Assembly: GCA_022376925.1 (NCBI GenBank)
Contig: JAIOJX010000025.1
Location: forward strand, 7,409,141 to 7,473,140
Reading direction: 5' to 3'
DNA length: 64,000 nucleotides
Source: Tragulus kanchil
Lineage: Eukaryota; Chordata; Mammalia; Artiodactyla; Tragulidae
Shown in pieces: positions 35,533 to 46,531 of this stretch. The notes below the pieces were generated by a model. That model made no database searches and was not told where the DNA came from. It worked only from the letters and a program-made list of their open reading frames with translations. The position numbers and the translations under genes were made by a program. Within the stretch, counting starts at the first letter, position 1, and each line of letters begins with the position of its first letter.

Positions 35533-35539
35533 GTTTACA

Positions 35540-35745
35540 TCATTTATTAAAAATTAATTTATTTTTAATTGGAGGATAATTGCTTTACAATATTGTGTTG
35601 TTTTCTTCTATACAAAAACATGGATCAGTCATAGCTTTATATATATCCCCTCCTTTCGAAGCCTCTCTATCGCCCGCACCCCTCTAGAGACCGCCAGGCT
35701 GAGTTCCCTGTTTTATATAGCAACTTCTTAGTCTCTGTCTATTTA
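35540..35745 (-). repeat. L1 3'-UTR fragment
   Basis: TTTTTAATTGGAGGATAATTGC and CCGCCAGGCTGAGTTCCCTG match the minus-strand ruminant L1 3' end also seen near 11770. Confidence 0.65.
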
Positions 35746-35897
35746 ACACATGATAGTATATACAAGTAAATGCTACTTTCTCAATATATACCACACTTCC
35801 TTTCCCCAGCTATGTCCACAAGTCTGTTCTCTATGTTTGTGCCTATATTCCTTCCATGCAAGTAGATTGTGTGAGTTATATCTTAATCAGTCAGTCA

Positions 35898-36112
35898 AGG
35901 GCTTCCCAAGTGGCTCTCGTGATAAAGAACCCAGCTGCCAATGCAGGAGACATTAGAGTCAGGTTCAATCCCTGGGTCAGGAAGATCCCCTAGAGAAGAG
36001 AATGGCAACCCACGCCAGTATTCTTGCCTGGAGAATCCCATGGACAGAGGAGCCTGGCAAGCTACGATTCATAGAGTCACAAAGAGTCGGACTCAAATGA
36101 AGCGACTTAGCG
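35898..36112 (+). repeat. Bov-tA SINE
   Basis: GGGCTTCCCAAGTGGCTC head, GGAAGATCCCCTAGAGAAGA, CCAGTATTCTTGCCTGGAGA and AAGAGTCGGACTCAAATGAAG give a nearly complete plus-strand ruminant Bov-tA. Confidence 0.93.
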
Positions 36113-36424
36113 TGCATGCGTGCAATGAGTCAAATCTTTGAATAACTGCCTTATCAGGAAGGTTGTTGAATCTCTTCACGATAGAGTAAGTGTTCAAAAG
36201 AAGGGTCTTAAGTGATACGTATGAGGGTTCCTGGAAGCACTCATGTTCAGTATTACCCACATCTACAAGGACTAGGAAAGTCCAACTGGACATGTACAAA
36301 TCAAATGGGGACACTGAATCTCCATTGAAAGTTCGGGCTTTTAGAATTTGAGCCTCGGATACAACCAAATCAGAACTTCTTAGGATTACATGTTGGAGAT
36401 GGGAATGGAGAACAATTATAAGGA

Positions 36425-36600
36425 TCTGTGTGTGTGTGTGTACGTACTCAGTTGCTCAGTCATGTTTGACTCTTTGCAACCTCCGGGACTGTAGCCCACC
36501 AGTCTCCTCTGTCCATGGAATTTTCCAGGCAAGAATACTGGAGTGGGTTGCCATTTTCTACTGTAGGGAATCTTCCTGATTCAGGGATCAAACCCTATAA
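36425..36600 (-). repeat. Bov-A SINE with short TG repeat at its edge
   Basis: GTTGCTCAGTCATGTTTGAC, CTCTGTCCATGGAATTTTCC and GTGGGTTGCCATTTTCTACT. A (TG)7 run sits at about 36427-36441. Confidence 0.9.
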
Positions 36601-36671
36601 GGATCTACATTATTGTAAACCAAAAAGAAGACAGATTATAGTTTTTGCCTAAAATATTTCAGTTTGACTAT

Positions 36672-39000
36672 AGATCAGGAGAGAAAGGTGTAGAATATAA
36701 TTGAAAGTAGAAATTTTTAAGCTGGGCTCAAATTTGATTTCTCCTGGAAAGGGAGCTTTGTTGGCAATCCTGTGAAGGTGCCGCTTGCTGGAGAGTCCAG
36801 GTACAAAGAAAAGAACTGTTATCTGTATCAAACAAACAATTCCTGTACACTGAAGTATTCCTCATAAAAGTTACACATTAGTCTCAGCTACTGAACTGCA
36901 CAAAGGAGCGATTTCTTTAGGATGTTTTGTTTGTTCCATGAGGACTTTTTTCTCTGCTCAGCTGTTTAGCTAGTAGCTTCAGATTCTGAAATCCCAAGGG
37001 AGAGAAAAGTTTCTTGCACATCCAAGAGAAGATGGCAGGCTCCCAGATCATAAATGGCTTCAATTTTCATGTAAAGCCAGCTTAGTGAATCACAGGTGGA
37101 TTCTTACCAAAAATGCATCAGTGGGCCTATGCCACCAATAACACCTTATTTAAAAATAATCAGCTTATCCTTGGCTAGATATATTATGCACAGTGTAGCC
37201 AAAAACATTAGAACATCAACAAAGACACTTTGGAGATGATTCAGGAAAACCCAATATCCACAAATAGGAATTCATTTCAGAAGAAATAATCAGAGCCCAT
37301 AATGTAGAGTGTTTGATGTGGGGTGAACCTCTACAGAACAATGAGCTTAAACCCTCAATCAAAGAAAAGTGAGGTGTCCACCCCTTAAACCCTTCAAAGT
37401 CTCCTCATTGCCTCCAGATAATGCCCTTTATTTGACACTGAAGACCATTGGTGATCTGGCCCTTGCCTGTCTTTCTGGCCTTATCTCCTGTTGAGACAGC
37501 ATATGTGTCCCCTTTACCTGGAATACATCCATTCAAAAAAAGGTTAATGGGCACCAATTACACGTCCTTCCTTAAATGTCTGCCTGGCAAGCTCTTCAAC
37601 TTTTAAAACTCAAAAGTCTCCTCTGCCTTGAAGATTCCTTCATCAAGGCAAGTTAATAACCACCTTCTTACCCTTTTAAATAATGTCACCACCGTACTTT
37701 GTACACAGCCCTGGTGGAACCATATCTCAACTTTTTTCTTTTTGAGAAACAGGGCGAAAAAAAATGACACAAGTGAATATATTCCAACTGTTAAACATTT
37801 TCTCTTCTTTAGAAATAACTGTAGTTAATTTGAAAAATTTTTTTAAGATCAGGAGAGAAAGGTGTAGAATATAATTGAAAGTAGAAATTTAAGCTTGGCT
37901 TAAATTTGATTTCTCCTGGAAAGGGAGCTTTGTTGGCAATCCTGTGAAGGTGCCGCTTGCTGGAGAGTCCAGGTACAAAGAAAAGAACTGTTATCTGTAT
38001 CAAACAAACAATTCCTGTACACTGAAGTATTCCTCATAAAAGTTACACATTAGTCTCAGCTACTGAACTGCACAAAGGAGCGATTTCTTTAGGATGTTTT
38101 GTTTGTTCCATGAGGACTTTTTTCTCTGCTCAGCTGTTTAGCTAGTAGCTTCAGATTCTGAAATCCCAAGGGAGAGAAAAGTTTCTTGCACATCCAAGAG
38201 AAGATGGCAGGCTCCCAGATCATAAATGGCTTCAATTTTCATGTAAAGCCAGCTTAGTGAATCACAGGTGGATTCTTACCAAAAATGCATCAGTGGGCCT
38301 ATGCCACCAATAACACCTTATTTAAAAATAATCAGCTTATCCTTGGCTAGAAATATTGTGCATAGTGTAGCCAAATACATTAGAACATCAACAATGACAC
38401 TTTGGAGATGATTCAGGAAAAACCCAATATCCACAAATAGGAATTCATTTCAGAAGAAATAATCAGAGCCCATAATGTAGAGTGTTTGATGTGGGGTGAA
38501 CCTCTACAGAACAATGAGCTTAAACCCTCAATCAAAGAAAAGTGAGGTGTCCACCCCTTAAACCCTTCAAAGTCTCCTCATTGCCTCCAGATAATGCCCT
38601 TTATTTGACACTGAAGACCATTGGTGATCTGGCCCTTGCCTGTCTTTCTGGCCTTATCTCCTGTTGAGACAGCATATGTGTCCCCTTTACCTGGAATACA
38701 TCCATTCAAAAAAAGGTTAATGGGCACCAATTACACGTCCTTCCTTAAATGTCTGCCTGGCAAGCTCTTCAACTTTTAAAACTCAAAAGTCTCCTCTGCC
38801 TTGAAGATTCCTTCATCAAGGCAAGTTAATAACCACCTTCTTACCCTTTTAAATAATGTCACCACCGTACTTTGTACACAGCCCTGGTGGAACCATATCT
38901 CAACTTTTTCTTTTTGAGAAACAGGGCGAAAAAAAATGACACAAGTGAATATATTCCAACTGTTAAACATTTTCTCTTCTTTAGAAATAACTGTAGTTAA
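36672..39000. repeat. Direct duplication D11 (36672..37828 and 37846..39000)
   Basis: Offset 1172-1174, with 17 unmatched bases at the junction and a small cluster of differences just inside the start of copy 2. The unit includes L2-derived sequence. Confidence 0.95.
37375..37760 (+). repeat. L2 LINE fragment (copy at ~38547..38930)
   Basis: CTTCAAAGTCTCCTCATTGCC, GATCTGGCCCTTGCCTGTC, CTTCCTTAAATGTCTGCCTGG and GTCACCACCGTACTTTGTACA follow the L2 3' order. The second copy is in D11. Confidence 0.75.
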
Positions 39001-39069
39001 GAGTTAGGGACATATTTTATTCACATTTTTTTTCTATATACTTACATACCCAACAGGCAATTTAATGTA

Positions 39070-39295
39070 CTTTAAGACACAGACCCTGGAGCCAAGTTAT
39101 CTGAGAGAGAATTCAAGCTCTACCTCTTAATGTTTTGGGGCTCTTGGGCAAATTACTTATACTCTTGTGTCTCCGTTTCCTTATCTAGAGAATAGTAATA
39201 ATAATAATACATATCTGATTGAGTTAAAACATAAAACACCTAGAGCAGTGCCCTGCACATAGTGTCCTCTTTAAAGTGTCAGCTGTACATGTTAT
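39070..39295 (+). repeat. MIR SINE
   Basis: TTGGGGCTCTTGGGCAAATTAC, TGTCTCCGTTTCCTTATCTAG and GCAGTGCCCTGCACATAGTG. It includes a short (AAT)n run near 39197. Confidence 0.82.
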
Positions 39296-39424
39296 GCAAG
39301 TATCAATTTTTATGATGTTTTTAAAGGAAGTTATACTATGCTTACTGTTCTGCAACTTTTAACTTTGCTTAACTAACTACCCTATTTTATAATATGAATT
39401 TACTATATACTGATGTTGGGAAAA

Positions 39425-39595
39425 ATTGAGGGCAGGAGGAGAAGGGGATGACAGATGGTTGGATGGTATCCACTCGATGGACATGAGTTTGAGCAAACTC
39501 TGGGAGATAGTGAAGAACAGTGTAGCATGGTGTGCTGCAGTCCCCGAGGTTGCAGAGTCTGATATGACTGAGTGATTGAACAACAACAAATTTAA
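39425..39595 (+). repeat. BovB/ART2-like 3' fragment
   Basis: GAGGAGAAGGGGATGACAGA, GTTGGATGGTATCCACTCGA and TGACTGAGTGATTGAACAAC match the ruminant BovB/ART2 3' region. D12 starts within it, so its last ~30 bases recur at 40730. Confidence 0.85.
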
Positions 39596-41890
39596 CCATT
39601 GATTATGCTTTTTATACTTATTAGTTTAGTTGGTGATTCTGTGCCTTGGTTGTAGCATGTGGGATCTAGTTTTCCTGACCAAGGATCAAACCTGGGCTCC
39701 CTGCATTGTAAGCATGGAGACCTAGTCACTGGACCACCAGGGAACTCCCTAAGATATGGTTCTGCCTAAATTTCTATCTACTCAACTATTCCTTCTCATA
39801 TATGTCCCAAACTTACCATTGATTATTTAATTTGCTCTAACTCAATTACTACATGACAATATTTTGCAGGAAAATACCTAAATTTTTTGAGTCAAAGTAT
39901 ATATTCACTATATATTCACTTCTTGTTTACTTAGGTACTAAGAAATTGCCCTATAATCAATTATTAAATTCTCATTTACAGTCCTGACCAGCAAGGGTCA
40001 AGGGGGAGTGTAGTACACATGGAGTAAGACACACAGCTTGATCCATAGGTGTCAAGAAGCCTCAGAGGCAGGACTTCTCTGGCTCCTTATCTCTAACTCT
40101 TGAGGTCACAAATGGGCCCTGAGTATACCACAGATCTTCTTTCTCTGCCCCTAACATACAACGTACACAGTCTTCCCATGACAGCATTATCGGCCTTGAA
40201 TCTACTAGGACTTTCTCTGTGATGCCCTTCGTCTATATGTTTATGTCACTCACTGTAAGAAACTCCATATTCCAGGTCACCCCTTCTCTCTCACCAACTC
40301 TGTCCATTTCTACTTCTAACCCAGTCTCCCACACAGCCTTCACCATATTCATGAATCACTTCCATGGTTCCTTCTGGAATTCAGGATCCATCCTCAGCAG
40401 AATCTGCTATCTTCGACCTCTCTTCTGAAAGTTTTCTTTCCTTCATGCTTTACAGAAAACTTGATTGTACTTCTGAGGATGGTTCTCTCCCTGCAGTCTT
40501 CACAAGTGGCAGCTGTTTCCCACACCCTTTATGTTTATAGACCCACAATCAGGGTAGATTCCTCTGCAGCTTGACTTTGATGTCATCAAAGGACTCACTG
40601 AGTAACCTCATTGTTGGGATCATCTCTCTATGTTTGAGCCACTCCTAATGTCTCCATGATTTTAGTTCTTGACTCAATGCTGCTCTCCCTAGCACTTTTC
40701 CTATATTAATTTTGGGAAGTTCAGGAATAACTGAGTGATTGAACAACAACAAATTTAACCATTGATTATGCTTTTTATACTTATTAGTTTAGTTGGTGAT
40801 TCTGTGCCTTGGTTGTAGCATGTGGGATCTAGTTTTCCTGACCAAGGATCAAACCTGGGCTCCCTGCATTGTAAGCATGGAGACCTAGTCACTGGACCAC
40901 CAGGGAACTCCCTAAGATATGGTTCTGCCTAAATTTCTATCTACTCAACTATTCCTTCTCATATATGTCCCAAACTTACCATTGATTATTTAATTTGCTC
41001 TAACTCAATTACTACATGACAATATTTTGCAGGAAAATACCAAAATTTTTTTGAGTCAAAGTATATATTCACTATATATTCACTTCTTGTTTACTTAGGT
41101 ACTAAGAAATTGCCCTATAATCAATTATTAAATTCTCATTTACAGTCCTGACCAGCAAGGGTCAAGGGGGAGTGTAGTACACATGGAGTAAGACACACAG
41201 CTTGATCCATAGGTGTCAAGAAGCCTCAGAGGCAGGACTTCTCTGGCTCCTTATCTCTAACTCTTGAGGTCACAAATGGGCCCTGAGTATACCACAGATC
41301 TTCTTTCTCTGCCCCTAACATACAACGTACACAGTCTTCCCATGACAGCATTATCGGCCTTGAATCTACTAGGACTTTCTCTGTGATGCCCTTCGTCTAT
41401 ATGTTTATGTCACTCACTGTAAGAAACTCCATATTCCAGGTCACCCCTTCTCTCTCACCAACTCTGTCCATTTCTACTTCTAACCCAGTCTCCCACACAG
41501 CCTTCACCATATTCATGAATCACTTCCATGGTTCCTTCTGGAATTCAGGATCCATCCTCAGCAGAATCTGCTATCTTCGACCTCTCTTCTGAAAGTTTTC
41601 TTTCCTTCATGCTTTACAGAAAACTTGATTGTACTTCTGAGGATGGTTCTCTCCCTGCAGTCTTCACAAGTGGCAGCTGTTTCCCACACCCTTTATGTTT
41701 ATAGACCCACAATCAGGGTAGATTCCTCTGCAGCTTGACTTTGATGTCATCAAAGGACTCACTGAGTAACCTCATTGTTGGGATCATCTCTCTATGTTTG
41801 AGCCACTCCTAATGTCTCCATGATTTTAGTTCTTGACTCAATGCTGCTCTCCCTAGCACTTTTCCTATATTAATTTTGGGAAGTTCAGGA
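39567..41890. repeat. Direct duplication D12 (39567..40727 and 40730..41890)
   Basis: Offset 1163-1164, with two or three junction bases; copies are almost identical. It begins inside a BovB-like fragment and includes a CHRS SINE remnant. The shared 69-codon ORF at 40219 and 41383 has no recognisable family. Confidence 0.95.
39605..39752 (-). repeat. CHRS-type SINE (copy at ~40768..40915)
   Basis: TAGCATGTGGGATCTAGTTTT, CCTGACCAAGGATCAAACCTG and GTCACTGGACCACCAGGGAAC. The second copy is in D12. Confidence 0.85.
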
Positions 41891-42507
41891 TATATGTAGA
41901 TGATATTTCTCTCTGTTTCTTGAACTCCTTTCTTCTGTCTTGTCCTGTGCTCTACCTCAGCTATTATTCTGTGTTCTTACCTTAGAGTTTGTCATAACTA
42001 GTCCTTCCCCACATCATCTCAGTTTCATGCACCTCATTCTCTGGCCTGACCACCCCCTATAGTTGCCATTCTTTCTTTCTAGCACCACAGCTCTAGAAAT
42101 GTTTCAGTCTTCCCAGAATCTTTCCTTCATTGATCCTAACCTTTCCCCTCTATTCCACATGCCCCCTTTCCCAAGTTAAACTCCACAGCTATGATTATTA
42201 CCATTCCCCACGTAAATGCCTTCAACTCCTTGGCATCCTCTCCCTTCCTCATAGCCTCTTGGAAAAACTAATCTGCTATGGCCATGCCTCTGCTTGTACT
42301 GATAGGGCTGAATGAGCTTGGAGGGAAACACACAATTCTGCTTATTGAGTCACATTAAATCAAATTCACGAATATCAAGTGGGGTCTTAGGCTGTCTGAG
42401 CATCATAACATGGAAGGCAGTGGGGCATGGAGACAAGTACAGTTATACGAAGAGTCATGTCCTGTGTGGGGAAATGGTAACTAAATGGATTAATTCTGTA
42501 AGGTGGC
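41891..42507. other. Intergenic stretch, nothing firmly recognised
   Basis: Pyrimidine-rich single-copy sequence. Possibly old LINE-derived, but no diagnostic motif is clear enough to call. Confidence 0.4.
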
Positions 42508-42521
42508 AAAATAGACATTTA

Positions 42522-42825
42522 TTTATTTTTTTTTTAAAGATTTATTTATTTATTTATTTTGGGCGGGGGTCGGGTTGGGGAGGAAGGGGAGTGGGCGGGC
42601 CACTTCTATTGGTCTTTCATTTCTCTATTTTCATTGTCTTCGTTCTTTGGCTCCTGTGGGCCTCCCATTGCGGTGGCGTCTGTTGTCCAGAGCTGCGGCT
42701 TGGTAATTGGACAAATCAGTCCAGCCGCTCCGCGGCACGTGGGATCTTCCCAGGCCAGGGCTTGAACCGGCGCCCCTTGCATTGCAAGGTGGTGCCCCTA
42801 CCCACTGGACCACCAGGGGAAGCCC
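42522..42825 (-). repeat. Lineage-specific tRNA-Glu SINE, subfamily B
   Basis: The right-hand CACTGGACCACCAGG head, CCGCTCCGCGGCACGTGGGA body and left tail GGGCGGGGGTCGGGTTGGGG define subfamily B; an internal deletion removes part of the body. Target-site duplication AAAATAGACATTTA at 42508..42521 and 42826..42839. Confidence 0.92.
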
Positions 42826-42852
42826 AAAATAGACATTTAAATATGTATTATT

Positions 42853-43176
42853 GGGACTTCCCTGGTGACTCAGTGGTAAAGAATCCGCGTGTCAGTGCAG
42901 GAGACATGGGTTGGGTCTAGGAGGATACCACATGCCACTGAGCAACTGGGAACATTCACCACAACTTTTGAGACTGTGTCCTAGAGTCTGGAAGCCTCAA
43001 ATACTGAAGCCTGTGCACCTTAGAGCCCTGCTCTGCAACATGAGAAGCCACTGTTGTGAGTAGCTTGCGCATGGCAACTAAAGAGTAGCTCCCAGTAGTC
43101 GCAACTAGAGAAAGCCCATGGGCATCAACGAAGACCCAAAACAGCCAAAAATAAATAAATAAATAAATAAATAAAA
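42853..43176 (+). repeat. CHR-type tRNA-Glu SINE, near full length
   Basis: GGGACTTCCCTGGTGACTC head, GAGCAACTGGGAACATTCACC, AACTAGAGAAAGCCCATGGG and AGCCAAAAATAAATAAATAA tail. A 17-bp target-site duplication (two mismatches) lies at 42836..42852 and 43177..43193. Confidence 0.92.
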
Positions 43177-43193
43177 TTTAAATGTGCATTATT

Positions 43194-43405
43194 TATGAGC
43201 AGCTCTGAAGGCTCAATGGTAAAGAATGTGCCTGCAATGCAGAAGGCACCAGTTTGATCCCTGTGTTGGGAAGATCCGCTGGAGAAGGAAACAGCTACTC
43301 ATTCCAGTATTCTTGCCTGGGAAATTCCATGGACAGAGGATCCTGGCAAGTTACAGTCCTTGGGGTCACAAGAGCCTGACACAACTTAGCAAATGAAAAA
43401 ACAAC
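43194..43405 (+). repeat. Bov-tA SINE
   Basis: CTCAATGGTAAAGAATGTGCC, GAAGATCCGCTGGAGAAGGA, ATTCCATGGACAGAGGATCC and GGGGTCACAAGAGCCTGACA. Confidence 0.9.
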
Positions 43406-44257
43406 AACAAAAACTACTGCTTTTACAAATCGTTCTCCCTTCCAGATGTTACTCTTAGGACTATGTTTATTCATTCTTGAGTTCTAGCAACCTAGCACTC
43501 AATAAATGTTTGGGAAATCATTCCAAGCTTTGACAAAAGCATTTTTTGGCCAGAACATTCTTTTGTTATAAGTCATGATGTAAACTGATAAAGACAGTGG
43601 CAGGGATGGAAGCGGTGGTGATGATGTGGGTCTCGACACTTCCTAAATGTGTTTTATCTAAGCATATTCCTCTCAGAACTTTGACAGTCTTTATGTCCTT
43701 ATTAAGCAATAACTCATTGCTTTTACACGACTGGATTTACAATTTTAATTCCAGAAATAGTGTGAATTCTTCAGTGCAGAAGTCCTAGGTTCTTTGTAAA
43801 TTTCTCCATCCCATGACCTAATTCCATTTTGTTTGTTTTCCTCTTGCTCTTTTCTTTTATTACTCTTGCAGTCGTTGGTCCATATTTAAGGTAGAAAGCT
43901 ACTTCAGGTAGAAGGGATCAAATTGGATAAGAGACATAATTTTAATAATAATGCTTTTCCTTAAAGCCTGTTTTCATTAATAATTTGGTGTTTTATCTTC
44001 TATTAAAATTTTTGGATTAAAATAATGGTCACCAACTATCAGTAGGGTTAACCAATGAAAAGAAATAGAAATAACTAGTCCATGAACTGATTCCTTTAAG
44101 TAGTATATTCTGAGATATTTTGGAGTTTTTTTTTCATCCATCTGTGTTGATGATAGAGTTATTTTTTAAAAAACCTGATGTTGGCCTGTAATAGGTGGTC
44201 TCATTATACTAAGAATTAAATAAGTATGTAATTTTAATCTAGAATTTCAGGCTTGTT
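43406..44257. other. Intergenic stretch, nothing firmly recognised
   Basis: AT-rich. CACTCAATAAATGTTTGGGA near 43497 may be the end of an L2 or MIR; otherwise no call. Confidence 0.4.
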
Positions 44258-44273
44258 AAAAAAGCAACATAGA

Positions 44274-44582
44274 GGGGCTTCCCTGGTGGCCCAGTGGGTA
44301 AGGACACCGCCTAGCAGTGCAAGGGGCGCCAGTTCGATCCCTGGCCTGGGAGGATCCCACGTGCCGTGGAGCGGCTGGACCACTGTGTCCAATTACCGAG
44401 CTGGAGCTCTGGAGCGCATGCACCCAGAGCCTGTGCTCTGCGACAACAGAGGCCACTGTGATGGGAGGCCCACACGGGCCAAAGAACAAAGATGGATGAA
44501 AATAGACAAATGAAATACCAATAGAAGTAGCCCGCTTGCCCCCCCCCCTCCCCACCCCACCCCCTCAAAATTTAAAAAAAAA
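44274..44582 (+). repeat. Lineage-specific tRNA-Glu SINE, subfamily B
   Basis: Nearly intact: GGGGCTTCCCTGGTGGCCC head, GCGGCTGGACCACTGTGTCC, AGCTCTGGAGCGCATGCACC with a downstream complement, then AATGAAATACCAATAGAAG, a C-rich block and poly-A. A perfect 16-bp target-site duplication AAAAAAGCAACATAGA lies at 44258..44273 and 44583..44598, which suggests a young insertion. Confidence 0.95.
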
Positions 44583-44598
44583 AAAAAAGCAACATAGA

Positions 44599-45232
44599 TT
44601 TTTGCATGTGATGCAAGTCAAGACTGAAATTGAGCAATGACCATGGATCAATTCATTCAGCATTTATATAATTTATATAGAATGCATTTGTTTTCAACCT
44701 TTCCTGAATTAGTAAGAATTTGTCTCATATTTCGTTTTAGTAACTTGCTGAGATACGGAAAATTGTACAGAAAATAAATGCAAAGGCTTTTGTTTACTCC
44801 AAATTGTTACATTACTTAAGGTTTTAATTATCTATAGTCACTTTATACTCTAAAAAAATAAATTAGTCACTTTATCAAGTCATTTTTTTTCTGTAAAAGC
44901 CTAGTATTTCATTTCTTAGCCACACTTTGAAACTCAAGAGGTTAGTAATTTGTCTACATGAAAATAGATGTATGTCATACATGATTATACAAATCCATTT
45001 TATTGCATAATTCCATTCTTTGTCACTTTTAAATTAAATGTTCTAGCTTATCGGAGCTTATCCATCAATTGCTTGATTATTAATTGCTCTGTGTATTTGA
45101 TATGATATGAATGTGTATAATTACAGTAGAATAACTTATAAGGGGAAAATGAGAGACAATAAGATTTTGGCAAAGTAATTATGGTGTTCCCATGAAATGG
45201 AATACTATACTGGCACAAAAGTCATATTATAG
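44599..45232. other. Intergenic stretch, nothing recognised
   Basis: AT-rich single-copy sequence with no gene or assigned repeat. Confidence 0.45.
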
Positions 45233-45582
45233 AAGAATGTTTCAGTTCAATTCAGTTGCTGGTGTCTAACTCTTAGTGACCCCATGGACTGTGGCACGCC
45301 AGGCTTCTCTGTCCTTCATCATCTCTCAGAGCTTGCTCAATCTCCTGTCCATTGACTCAGTGAGGCCATCCAACCATCTTGTCTTCTGTTGTCCCCTTCT
45401 CCTTCTGCCTTCTATTTTTCCAGCATCAGTGTCTTTTCCAGTGAGTTGTCTCTTCACATCAGGTGGCCAAAGTATTGGAGGTTCAGCTACAGCATCAGAA
45501 TATTCAGGGTTGATTTCCTTTTCACTGGTTTGATTTCTTTGCAGCCCAAGGGACTCTCAAGAGTGCTCTCCAATGCTACAAC
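45233..45582 (-). repeat. BovB/ART2-like fragment
   Basis: CAGTTCAATTCAGTTGCTGG, GACCCCATGGACTGTGGCAC, CATCAGGTGGCCAAAGTATT and AGCCCAAGGGACTCTCAAGAG follow the ruminant BovB/ART2 order. Confidence 0.9.
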
Positions 45583-45770
45583 AAAGTGAATCAGTTATAC
45601 ATACGTATATCTCCACTCTTTTTAAAGATTCTTTCCCCATATAGGCATTAAAGAGTATTAAGTTGAGTTCCCTGTGCTAGACAGCAGCTTCTTATTAGTA
45701 ATCTATCTTATACGTAGCTGTGTGTATATGTCAGCCCTAATCTCCCAATTTATGGTCCTCTCTTATTTCC
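45583..45770 (-). repeat. L1 3'-UTR fragment
   Basis: CAACAAAGTGAATCAGTTATAC, TTAAGTTGAGTTCCCTGTGC and TAGCTGTGTGTATATGTCAGC match the L1 3' UTR also seen at 60150. Confidence 0.7.
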
Positions 45771-46531
45771 TGGTAACAACTAGTTCGTTAAAGTCTGTGA
45801 AAAGTCATATATTTTTACTCTGAATCTCTTGACATATTTTCCCAGCTACAGAAAGGAGGGTACAGAAAGTTAATTCATCATTTAGTCAAAGGCTATTTCT
45901 TGGACAGTGTGTGGAAATGTACTAGTGCCAGAGCACAATACTGCATGTCAGTCATGAAGTGGTAAAATAAAGAGGGTTGAGCTGAGGTTCCCTAAATGTA
46001 TTTCAAATAAGGACCCTAACCCTGGTTGTTTCTCTCCCTAAGTATTTGACCATGTTTGTTAACTCTTCCAATGGGGAGGACTGGGAATGAATTATTGTCA
46101 TTCAGAGAAGCTAATTCCACTGCAGAGAAATATTTTGCTTAGTACCAAAAGAAAAATAGTGTTCTTACCTACAATAATGTTGGTTTAAATTTCCCTAAAT
46201 GTTACCTATGGGGTAGGCAAGACAAGTAATTATTGAATCACATTTATATATTCACAGAATTCCTTCTAGAGGTATTTTCAGAACCCTGCGTGAGGATGTG
46301 TATTTCCCCTCAGAGGGGATTTAAGCATAGGATAAATTTAAAAAGTGATACAATAAAAATGATAGCATGGTCTTAATGATATTTCTTTATGCCTGGTGAG
46401 AAAAATGCAGGGATAGATAGTTCCCAGTAGCACTTGTGGATTATACTTATTTAGTGAAAAAAAATTTTTTTTTCTCCTTATAGAGATTTCCTTCCTTCCC
46501 ATCTTATTTTCTTATAGTAATTTATATATGC
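45771..46531. other. Intergenic stretch, nothing recognised
   Basis: No gene or assigned repeat before D13. Confidence 0.45.

Noticed and set aside
40219..41592. Paired identical 69-codon ORF (40219 and 41383) as a duplicated small gene
   Set aside because: Both copies lie inside the D12 artefact-like pair; no family signature, and identity follows from the duplication itself.
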